Source: Acidobacteriota bacterium (GTDB lineage Bacteria > Acidobacteriota > Terriglobia > Terriglobales > Acidobacteriaceae). Taken from it: 11,079 nucleotides of DNA. This document shows, piece by piece, positions 1-6,540 of the stretch. Location of the stretch: positions 1-11,079 of the forward strand of contig JAKCDN010000065.1 in assembly GCA_021841795.1 (NCBI GenBank). Direction: 5' to 3'. The notes beneath the pieces are model-generated. The model worked only from the letters and a program-made list of their open reading frames with translations, did not search any database and was not told the DNA's origin. Position 1 is the first letter of the stretch, and the number at the start of each line of letters is the position of its first letter. The position numbers and the translations under genes were made by a program.

Positions 1-80
1 TCCAGCAGCCGCACCACCGCCCGCCCCGTCTCAGGAAAGAGCGTGTCGTTGTAACACGTAATGAATAGAGAAGCCTGCAT
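1..80 (-). CDS. lutA: LutA/YkgE-type lactate utilisation Fe-S oxidoreductase, N-terminal fragment
   Basis: Partial gene, running off the left edge after 26 codons. The visible protein starts MQASLFITCYNDTLFPETGR and continues AVVRLL. This matches the N-terminus of LutA/YkgE proteins, which begin with a short beta strand, then a T-C-x-x-D segment, then a G-(R/K)-A-(T/V)-V helix. LutA is the CCG-domain (cysteine-rich) subunit of the LutABC system that oxidises L-lactate to pyruvate in the cytoplasm. The ATG at 80-78 is preceded by a purine-rich stretch (GAAAGAG on the minus strand, about 6-12 nt upstream) and by a promoter at 130-159. The CCG cysteine motifs lie outside the window and cannot be checked. 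Family recognition rests only on these 26 residues. The rest of a lutBC operon, if present, would lie to the left. Confidence 0.8.
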   Translation of the reverse strand, partial: MQASLFITCYNDTLFPETGRAVVRLL

Positions 81-129
81 CGGTTCACTCTTTCGGTACA
101 AAACCGAAGAATATCAACCAGAAATCCGC

Positions 130-159
130 ATCATAAATGGCGAGTGGATGATTTGTCTA
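130..159 (-). promoter_or_regulatory. Sigma-70-like promoter of the leftward lutA-type gene
   Basis: On the minus strand, TAGACA (plus-strand 154-159; 5 of 6 matches to TTGACA) lies 18 nt before TATGAT (130-135; 5 of 6 matches to TATAAT). Transcription would start near 122-124, giving a 5' leader of roughly 43 nt before the ATG at 80. The -35 box partly overlaps one copy of a tandem 9-mer, so a regulator bound there could block polymerase. The call rests on sequence match only. Confidence 0.55.
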
Positions 160-188
160 TTGCAATCTCATGCCTATTGCAACTCGCC
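139..188. promoter_or_regulatory. Candidate operator: tandem CTATTGCAA repeats inside an inverted repeat
   Basis: CTATTGCAA occurs twice on the plus strand, at 157-165 and 174-182, exactly 17 bp apart. The pair is bracketed by the inverted repeat GGCGAGT (139-145) / ACTCGCC (182-188). One copy overlaps the -35 box of the leftward promoter. Tandem repeats at a promoter commonly mark a regulator site. The regulator is unknown, and no regulator gene lies in the window. Confidence 0.35.
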
Positions 189-643
189 GTCCCGCACCTC
201 CTGAAGCCGGAAAAACCTGCCCGCCGTGCCCCATTCGTCTACCCTCCCTTCCCAACGTCCCGGGGCCTCCATCCCTCCTTAAGTCACCCTTTCTCAAGAT
301 TTCGCGTCTAACCTATTTGGGTCAGTTCGTTCATTCCGCTTAAGCGGCCGTTCACACCTTCATCCGGCTTCAAATGCTCGTTTCCTCGGGGATGCGCAAC
401 TGTGTGGCTGCTTGTTGCAAACCGGGCCGGCTCATCCCATCCTGGTGCTGACTGCCGGATCGGTCTTGCGCAATCGCTCTTCCACTCACTTCACTTGCAC
501 AAAACAGCCTTATGATGGTTCTTTATTCCAACCGGCTCTCTTCGATGCGATCCCCATCGGCGCGCGTTCTATTTTTCTAATAGCTAGGCAACTCCTGTCG
601 GATTCACGGGTTCTTTTCAGGAAAGGGTTCAGGATCTAACAAT
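189..643. other. Non-coding divergent intergenic region with the peptidase 5' signals
   Basis: No credible gene is seen here; the short open frames have no start signals or recognisable protein. The 190-300 part is pyrimidine-rich on the plus strand. A perfect 12-bp palindrome, CCGCTTAAGCGG, lies at 336-347. Two -10-like hexamers face the peptidase gene, TATGAT at 511-516 and TCTAAT at 576-581, but neither has a convincing -35 box at normal spacing, so the promoter stays unassigned. AGGA at 631-634, nine nt before the ATG at 644, is the likely ribosome binding site of the peptidase. Confidence 0.5.
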
Positions 644-3600
644 ATGATCAAGCTGCGTTCGCTCCCCCTCTTTGTATTGGCCAGTGCTATGTGCTTCCCC
701 GGCTTCTCCCAGGGGCAGGTTACGGCGCCCGCGGCCCGCATAGTCAACCGCATTGACGAGTCCCAGCTTGTTACCCTCAAAGGCAATATCTACCCCGCCG
801 CCGACTCCAGGCACGACCAGGGAGTGGTTGCTGACACCTTTCCCATGTCCGATCTCGTCCTGGTTCTAAGCCGAAGCTCCCAGCAGCAGTCGGCTTTTGA
901 TGCCTATGTCGCCGGCGAGTACGACTCCAACTCGCCCAACTATCATCAGTGGCTCACCCCCGACCAGGTCGGCGAGGACTTCGGCCCCTCCCAAACCGAC
1001 ATCCTCACCATTACCAACTGGCTCTCCGGCCACGGCTTCTCCGTCTCCCAGATCTCAAAGGACCGCATGTCCATCCGCTTCAGCGGCACGGCCGGCCAGG
1101 TCCAGAGCGCCTTCCACACCGAGATTCACCATCTGCTCGTAAAGGGCGTCCAGCACGTTGGCAATATGAGCGACCCCCAGATCCCGGCCGCCCTCGCGCC
1201 GGTCGTCCTGGGCATCAAGGCTCTGCACAACTTTACCCCTCAGCCCGCGCATCATCTAGGCCAGCTCGTACAGCGTGACCCCGCCAACGGACAGTGGAAG
1301 CGAGTCTCCACCACTGTCGCTGGCGCCGCCACCGGCATTGCTCAATCCGCCCGGCCGCAGTTCGCCACCACCGACCAGTACGGCGACATCATCGAGGACG
1401 TCGGGCCCTGGGACTTCGCTACCATCTACAACCTCACCCCGCTCTGGAACGCCTCCACTCCCATCGATGGCACCGGCCAGACCATCGCCGTCGCCGGCAC
1501 CAGTGACATTAACCTTGCCGACGTCAAGGCCTTCCGCCAGGACTTCAATCTGCCCGTCACCAACGCCGCCAACACTCCTGAAATCAAGGCCGGCGTCAAC
1601 GGCTACGATCCCGGCCTCTGCACCGGATCCACCGGCAACTGCACCATCAACGACCTTATTGAGAACACGCTCGACGTCGAGTGGTCCGGCTCGGTCGCCA
1701 AGAATGCCCAGATCATCCTCGTCACCTCGGGCTACAACAAGGCCGCCACGAACGATCCCGTCTACGACTCTGCCCAATACGTCATCAGCAACAAGACCGC
1801 CCCCGTTCTCAACGTCAGCTACGGCCTCTGCGAGCTGGGCGAGGGCACGGCCGGTAATGTCAGCTACAACAACCTTTGGCAAACCGCAGCCTCTGAGGGC
1901 ATCGCTGTCTTCGTCGCCGCCGGCGACTCCGGCTCGGCCGCCTGCGACCAGGGCCTCGATACCTCGCTGCCCTACGCAGCGCAGTATGGGCTCACCGTCA
2001 GCGGTCTCGCTTCCAGCCCCTTCAACACCGCCGTCGGCGGAACCGATCTCTACTGGTGTCCGATCTCCGCCTCCAACTGCTCCTCTTCCGCGGCTCAGTA
2101 CTGGAATACCACCAATAGCACCACCACTAATGCCAATGCCAAGGGCTACGTCCCCGAAGTCCCCTGGAACGACACATGCGCCAGCCCCTATGGCTTCCAG
2201 GTAACCCAGGAGATCGCTTCCTACATCGGCGTCTCCGGCATCAACGACGCTGAATCCGGATGCAACTTCGCCGCCAGCACCACCTACGAGAATCAGGTCT
2301 ACAGTTACCTGAGCTTCAACATGTCCTACCTGGTGGACATCGTTGCCGGCAGCGGCGGCGCCAGCAACTGCGTCGCCAACTCCTCCACTTCGACCACCAC
2401 CGGCAAATGCACCTCTGGCGCCACCACCACGGGCGCGACCTCCAACCCCAGCACGGGCGCGGCACAGGCAGCTCTCACTCTCGTCAACAACGGATGGCCC
2501 AAGCCCTCCTGGCAGGCCGGCGTTCCCGGCATTCCTTCCGACGGCGTCCGGGACATCCCCGACGTCAGCTTCTTCGCCTCCGACGGCTTCCTCGGCAGCG
2601 CCTATCTCATCTGCGTCACTGAGGGCGGCAACTCCTGCACCTATTCGAGCAAGTCCGCGCCCTTCGCCCAGGAAGTCGGCGGCACCTCCGTGGCCACACC
2701 CGCCATGGCCGGTGTCATGGCCCTCATCAACCAGAAGACCGGCTCGCCCCAGGGCAACCCCAACGCCGAGCTCTATGCGCTTGGTGCCAAGCAGGGCTCC
2801 AGCCCCGGCTACGCCAGTTGCAGCGCTGAAACGGTCACGGCCGGCAGCAGTTGCTACTTCAATGACATCGACGCCGGCACCTTCACTCCGGCCAACAACA
2901 ACGCTACGCCCTGCGCCGCCGGCAGCCCCAACTGCAACATCCTTCACTCCGGCGACAGCGTCGGCATTCTCAGCGGCTGGTCGGCGGGAACCGGCTACGA
3001 CCTCGCCTCCGGGCTAGGCTCGCTCAATATCGCCAATGTCGTCAACAACTGGACCTCCAGCATCGGCACCAAGACCGCCACGGTTGCGGTCTCTCCCGCC
3101 TCAACTTCCATCGCTGTCAGCCAGACCCTCAGTGTTCCCGTCACCGTCAGCGGCTCCAGCGGAACCCCCACCGGCACGGTCACTCTCTCCGGCGGCGGCT
3201 ACACCTCCACACCCGGGCAACTCGTAAGCGGCGCTTACACCTTCACCATTCCCGCCTACAGCCTCTCCGGCGGCAGCCAGACTCTCACCGTTAGCTATAG
3301 CGGCGATTCCAACTATGCCCCGGCCAGCGGCAGTGGTAACGTCACGGTCAGCAAAATAACCGCCACCGTCTCCGCCACGCCCTCATCCGCCGCCATCAAT
3401 TCCAACCAGACCCTCACCGTCACCGGCACCGTAACCGGCGCCGGCGCAGCGCCCTCCGGCACCGTCTACATCACCGACGGCAGTTACACTTCCTCGGCGG
3501 CTACGCTCTCTAACGGCAGCTACTCCATCACCATCACGCCCAACTCGCTCACTACGGCTGGACTCAACGCCCTCGTCGTCAACTACAGCGGCGATGCCAG

Positions 3601-4927
3601 CTACAGCCCCGCTACAGGATCTGCGGCGGTAACTGTAACTTACATTCCGGTCCTCAATCCAACCGTCACGGTCACACCCGCCAGCACCACGGCGGACTCC
3701 GGTTCGCCGCTGCTCGTCACCGTCACCGTCAATGGCCCCACCGGAGCAACCACGTACCCCACCGGAACCGTCACCCTCTCGGGTAGCGGCTACTCGCCCA
3801 CCGCGCAGACCCTCGTCAACGGCAGCACGCAGTTCAACATCCCTGCCAACACGCTCAACTCCAGCCCCAACTCCACGGTTCAGGACGTCCTTACCGCAAC
3901 CTACGCTGGCGACCCCAGCTATGCTCAGGCCGTCGGCTCGACAACCGTAACGGTGAGTCAGTCCTCTTATTCGCTCTCGGCTGCAACGCCCTCGCCGGCG
4001 TCGGTACAGCCCGGCTCATCGACGACCACCACAATTACCGCGGCCTCTTCGTCTGACTTCACCGGCACACTCACCTTCACCAGCGCCTCCTGCGTGCTCA
4101 CCGGCAAGCCTTCCGGCGCCGTCAGCGTTCCCTCCTGCGCGCTCACCGGCAGCGGCGCCATCACCTTTGCCAACGGTGCGCCTTCAGGACCGGTTACCTA
4201 CACCGTGAGCACCACCAACGCCTCCTCGGCTTCGGCGGCCGACCGACCGCAAACCGGATGGGACAAGAAACCGCTCGAAGTTGCCGCCTCGCAGCGCCCG
4301 GCGCAAAATCCCGGCAAACCCGCCGCTCCTGCGCCCTGGTTTGTTGCTGCGGGTAGCAGCGTCTTCGCCGCATTCCTTGTCTTCCTCGTACCCGCCGCTC
4401 CGCGCAAGTGGCGTAAGATGTTCAGCTTCATCCTGGCGGTTGCCGGCTTCAGCTTCCTCCTCGCCGGCTGCGGCAGCAGTCAGGGGTACGGCGGATATGG
4501 CTACGGAGGCGGCAACGGGCCCACCCAGGCTACGCCCACCGTCAAGGTCACCGTCAATCCAACCGCGGTGACTCTGGGCAGCAGTTCCACCGTCACGGTG
4601 CAGGTCACCGTCACGGGAACCAGCGGTACGCCGACCGGCTCCGTCAGCTTCAGCGGCGGCGGCTACACCTCGCAATCTGAAAACCTCGCCTCGGGCACCT
4701 ACACCTACTCCATCCCGGCCAACTCCTTCACTCAGGTCGGGAGCGACACGCTCACGGCAAGTTACAGCGGCGACACCAACTACATCTCCGCCAGCGGCAC
4801 GGCTACGCTGACCGTCAACAATCAACCCACCACCGCCGGCAATTACACCTTCACCGTAACCCCGACCAGCAGCGTCACCACCACCGCGGTCCCACCCTCC
4901 ACCACCTTTACCCTGACCGTCAATTAG
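644..4927 (+). CDS. Secreted S53 pro-kumamolisin/sedolisin peptidase with Ig-like repeats
   Basis: This is a 1427-residue exported serine-carboxyl peptidase of MEROPS family S53, likely to digest protein outside the cell at acidic pH. Residues 1 to about 24 form a signal peptide. About 38-195 match the pro-kumamolisin activation domain. The catalytic domain spans about 245-800. Its Glu and Asp are E340 and D344 (E-N-T-L-D, the usual four-residue spacing), the oxyanion Asp is D428 (AAGDSG), and the nucleophile is S682 (GGTSVATP). The calcium site is probably D741-I742 (NDI). D428 to S682 is about 254 residues, roughly twice that in sedolisin, because of Cys- and Ser/Thr-rich insertions. Ig-like (Big_3-type) repeats lie at about 810-903, 904-999, 1003-1106 and 1299-1393, with another Ig-like stretch at about 1107-1200. 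A hydrophobic hairpin with LLAGC (1233-1276) interrupts the repeats. The ATG is supported by the AGGA site and the signal peptide. The gene stands alone between divergent and convergent neighbours. Confidence 0.93.
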   Translation: MIKLRSLPLFVLASAMCFPGFSQGQVTAPAARIVNRIDESQLVTLKGNIYPAADSRHDQGVVADTFPMSDLVLVLSRSSQQQSAFDAYVAGEYDSNSPNYHQWLTPDQVGEDFGPSQTDILTITNWLSGHGFSVSQISKDRMSIRFSGTAGQVQSAFHTEIHHLLVKGVQHVGNMSDPQIPAALAPVVLGIKALHNFTPQPAHHLGQLVQRDPANGQWKRVSTTVAGAATGIAQSARPQFATTDQYGDIIEDVGPWDFATIYNLTPLWNASTPIDGTGQTIAVAGTSDINLADVKAFRQDFNLPVTNAANTPEIKAGVNGYDPGLCTGSTGNCTINDLIENTLDVEWSGSVAKNAQIILVTSGYNKAATNDPVYDSAQYVISNKTAPVLNVSYGLCELGEGTAGNVSYNNLWQTAASEGIAVFVAAGDSGSAACDQGLDTSLPYAAQYGLTVSGLASSPFNTAVGGTDLYWCPISASNCSSSAAQYWNTTNSTTTNANAKGYVPEVPWNDTCASPYGFQVTQEIASYIGVSGINDAESGCNFAASTTYENQVYSYLSFNMSYLVDIVAGSGGASNCVANSSTSTTTGKCTSGATTTGATSNPSTGAAQAALTLVNNGWPKPSWQAGVPGIPSDGVRDIPDVSFFASDGFLGSAYLICVTEGGNSCTYSSKSAPFAQEVGGTSVATPAMAGVMALINQKTGSPQGNPNAELYALGAKQGSSPGYASCSAETVTAGSSCYFNDIDAGTFTPANNNATPCAAGSPNCNILHSGDSVGILSGWSAGTGYDLASGLGSLNIANVVNNWTSSIGTKTATVAVSPASTSIAVSQTLSVPVTVSGSSGTPTGTVTLSGGGYTSTPGQLVSGAYTFTIPAYSLSGGSQTLTVSYSGDSNYAPASGSGNVTVSKITATVSATPSSAAINSNQTLTVTGTVTGAGAAPSGTVYITDGSYTSSAATLSNGSYSITITPNSLTTAGLNALVVNYSGDASYSPATGSAAVTVTYIPVLNPTVTVTPASTTADSGSPLLVTVTVNGPTGATTYPTGTVTLSGSGYSPTAQTLVNGSTQFNIPANTLNSSPNSTVQDVLTATYAGDPSYAQAVGSTTVTVSQSSYSLSAATPSPASVQPGSSTTTTITAASSSDFTGTLTFTSASCVLTGKPSGAVSVPSCALTGSGAITFANGAPSGPVTYTVSTTNASSASAADRPQTGWDKKPLEVAASQRPAQNPGKPAAPAPWFVAAGSSVFAAFLVFLVPAAPRKWRKMFSFILAVAGFSFLLAGCGSSQGYGGYGYGGGNGPTQATPTVKVTVNPTAVTLGSSSTVTVQVTVTGTSGTPTGSVSFSGGGYTSQSENLASGTYTYSIPANSFTQVGSDTLTASYSGDTNYISASGTATLTVNNQPTTAGNYTFTVTPTSSVTTTAVPPSTTFTLTVN
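4340..4531 (+). other. Hydrophobic hairpin, lipobox-like LLAGC and Gly/Tyr-rich linker within the peptidase
   Basis: Residues 1233-1252 are hydrophobic, followed by a basic PRKWRK turn (1253-1258). A second hydrophobic segment (1259-1273) ends in LLAGC with C1276, and then comes a Gly/Tyr/Ser-rich linker (about 1277-1292). The layout, basic turn then hydrophobic core then L-x-x-C then a flexible Gly/Ser linker, copies a lipoprotein signal peptide but sits deep inside a secreted protein. The Ig-like repeats on both sides are related. It may anchor the protein in a membrane or be a sorting or processing signal. The role is inferred from layout only. Confidence 0.6.
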
Positions 4928-4947
4928 TGACCGCCGCAAGTCCTAAC

Positions 4948-5000
4948 CCTGCTGTCCTATCCTTTCGCCGCACCGCTGGGCGAGAGCATAGGGCAGCAGG
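4948..5000. terminator. Long imperfect hairpin after the peptidase gene, possible terminator
   Basis: The arms 4948-4969 and 4979-5000 can pair over 22 positions with only one mismatch and two G-U pairs, leaving a 9-nt loop (4970-4978). The hairpin starts 20 nt after the peptidase stop codon. No T-run follows on either strand, so it is not a textbook intrinsic terminator. It could be a terminator of another kind or an mRNA-stabilising 3' structure, and could serve both convergent genes. Confidence 0.5.
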
Positions 5001-5320
5001 ATCAGCCTGCCGGCACTCCATCCTCCGGCCCCAATTCCGTACAGCAAAAACCGCAGCTTGCGCTCGGGTTTTCATCCTCTGCACAATCCAGCCTTTGGCA
5101 GTCCGGCCCTTACTGAGCCCGCGCCTCGATTGCGTGCTGCAGGCTCGCGTTTCTGCGCGCGTCTCCTCTTGCGGCCGGCAGAGTAGCCCACGACTAGCCG
5201 CTGCGGACGGGCACACTCCCCACAATGCGATCGGGCATTCCCGCGCCGCGGCGGGAACAAATTCAATCTTGGAGAACCGGTTCCGGCGAGAACAAAGCGC
5301 ATGGTGCGCCGGTAATTGAT
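5001..5320. other. Convergent intergenic region without a recognisable gene
   Basis: Both strands hold open frames of up to about 130 codons, but their translations are Arg/Ala/Ser-rich, show no domain, and have no ribosome binding site. Small symmetrical elements are present: TTCCCGC/GCGGGAA (5238-5244 and 5251-5257, 6-nt loop) and the palindrome GAACCGGTTC (5274-5283). A degraded gene cannot be excluded by eye. Confidence 0.5.
5288..5309 (-). terminator. Weak candidate terminator of the leftward operon
   Basis: On the minus strand, just after the transporter stop codon (5323-5321), GCGCA-CCA-TGCGC (5309-5297) forms a 5-bp, 3-nt-loop hairpin followed by TTTGTTCTC. Position and tail fit an intrinsic terminator, but the stem is short and the T-run is broken. 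Confidence 0.3.
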
Positions 5321-6496
5321 CTACGCTCCCAAATCCCGGCCCTTCGCCTCAGGCCCGAAGGCGCAGAGGCCGGCCAGCACTACAATCGATCCCGCCTCGA
5401 ATGCTGCCAGGGACCACGCATAGCCGAAGCTGCGGCGCAATGCGAACTCAATGCCGACCGACGGTGCGCCCGCCAGCATTCCAAGCTGGTACACCACCCC
5501 GGGAAACAGGCTGCGCACTGCCGGCGGCGATAGCTCGTTCAGATGCGCCGGCACCACCCCGAACACGCCCTGCACTCCAAACTGCATCGCGAACGCGCCT
5601 GCGGCCAGCGCCATGGCCGACCCGCCAAACGCCCATGCCGGCAAGGCGGCCAGGGCCACCCCAAGCGCCGCCAGGATGCTCCACCGTCGCCCCAGCGTCT
5701 GCGACAGATGACCCACCGCAAGCGCTCCCAGGATCGCGCCCACATTGTAGAGAATCGCCAGATTCGATGTCGCCAGCGTCGAAAAACCGTGCGCCGCTCG
5801 CAGAAAATCCGGATATAAATCCTGCGACCCGTGCGAAAAGCAGGTGATGACCGTCATGAAAGCAGCAAGGTACAGGAACGTGCCCTTGTGCTCCCACACC
5901 GCCCGTGCCGCCACGCCCATGTCCGCCGGCCGGTTGCGGCGCCACGCCTCGGGCTCCGGCGCCAGCCAGGCCAGCAGTACAATCGGGCCCGTCAGCGCCA
6001 GACCGCCCAGAAAGACTGACTGCCAACCCAGTCGTGGCGCCACCACAGGCATCGCGGCTGCGGCCAGCAGATAACCGGCGGAATAACCCGCCTGCAGGAT
6101 GCCGCTGAACAGGCCCCGCAACCGCCCCGGTGAGCTCTCAATCACCAGCGAAGCGCCAACTCCCCAGTAGCCCCCCATGCCCACGCCGTAAAGCGCCCTC
6201 AGCAGGAGAAACATGCGGTAGTTCGGCGCAAACGGCGTCAGCGCGGAAACCGCTGAGAAGAACAGCACGCATGCAATCAGTGGCCCGCGCCGCCCGTATC
6301 GGTCCGCCAGCGCGCCCAGCACCAGCGCACCCAGCGGGCGTGTAATCAGCGTGACCGTGATCGACCAGACGATCGCCGCCTTGCTCACCGCAAAGCGCGC
6401 AGCCAGTGCATCGAGCAGGAAGATGAGAATAAAAAAGAAATACGCATCGAGAATCCAGCCCAGGATTCCCGACGCCACGGCAAACCGCCACCGCAT
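5321..6496 (-). CDS. MFS transporter of the sialate/lactate:H+ symporter (SHS) type
   Basis: This 391-residue inner-membrane protein has about 12 hydrophobic segments. Family marks are the D-R-Y-G-R-R loop between helices 2 and 3 (ADRYGRRGP), the VIES-P-x-x-L-R segment near the middle of the first half, and the final GPEAKG motif. The pattern resembles NanT-type sialate symporters and related acid-sugar carriers, so a monosaccharide acid released by the upstream enzymes is a reasonable substrate, but this is inferred. Helix 1 reads DAYFFF where relatives usually have D-x-x-D: D17 is kept, and F20 replaces the second acid. The gene is last in the operon. The ATG at 6496 has no Shine-Dalgarno site nearby, whereas a strong AGGAG (6536-6540) sits 6 nt before an in-frame CTG (6529-6527). 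The true protein may therefore have 11 more residues (402 in all). Confidence 0.85.
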   Translation of the reverse strand: MRWRFAVASGILGWILDAYFFFILIFLLDALAARFAVSKAAIVWSITVTLITRPLGALVLGALADRYGRRGPLIACVLFFSAVSALTPFAPNYRMFLLLRALYGVGMGGYWGVGASLVIESSPGRLRGLFSGILQAGYSAGYLLAAAAMPVVAPRLGWQSVFLGGLALTGPIVLLAWLAPEPEAWRRNRPADMGVAARAVWEHKGTFLYLAAFMTVITCFSHGSQDLYPDFLRAAHGFSTLATSNLAILYNVGAILGALAVGHLSQTLGRRWSILAALGVALAALPAWAFGGSAMALAAGAFAMQFGVQGVFGVVPAHLNELSPPAVRSLFPGVVYQLGMLAGAPSVGIEFALRRSFGYAWSLAAFEAGSIVVLAGLCAFGPEAKGRDLGA

Positions 6497-6535
6497 CGTG
6501 TTTGGGGATATCGCGGATTGCTCGCCCAGGTTGGT

Positions 6536-6540
6536 CTCCT
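6536..6540 (-). promoter_or_regulatory. Strong Shine-Dalgarno site pointing to a CTG start of the transporter
   Basis: On the minus strand, AGGAG (within TGAAGGAGACC) directly follows the SDR stop codon TGA (6543-6541). It lies 6 nt before CTG at 6529-6527, which is in frame with the transporter and followed by no stop. The downstream ATG at 6496 is about 39 nt away from this site, too far for normal use. The site also suggests translational coupling with the SDR gene. Confidence 0.6.

Noticed and set aside
412..639. 75-codon plus-strand frame before the peptidase
   Set aside because: No ribosome site, no domain and no hydrophobic signal. It lies where the peptidase promoter and leader should be.
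1275..2204. 309-codon plus-strand frame inside the peptidase, and similar Pro/Ser/Thr-rich frames at 2343-3017
   Set aside because: Low-complexity shadow translations in another frame of a well-supported gene, with no start signals.
1256..2947. 563-codon open frame antisense to the peptidase
   Set aside because: It mirrors the strong GC bias at third codon positions of the peptidase gene. The translation is Gly/Ala/Val-rich without any domain, and the plus-strand frame has full S53 motifs.
3071..4822. Ig-like repeats considered as a DNA-level tandem repeat
   Set aside because: Repeat copies are similar at protein level, but their DNA has diverged, so recent tandem duplication is not supported.
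4184..4939. 251-codon minus-strand frame over the peptidase 3' end
   Set aside because: Gly/Arg-rich, no recognisable domain, and fully antisense to the Ig-like repeats.
4920..5302. Minus-strand open frames in the convergent gap
   Set aside because: Composition resembles random GC-rich translation, and no conserved motif or ribosome site is present.
4927..5319. 130-codon plus-strand frame starting with GTG that overlaps the peptidase stop (TAGTG)
   Set aside because: The stop-start overlap is attractive, but the translation is Arg/Ala/Ser-rich without a domain, the long hairpin lies within it, and no separate ribosome site is seen.
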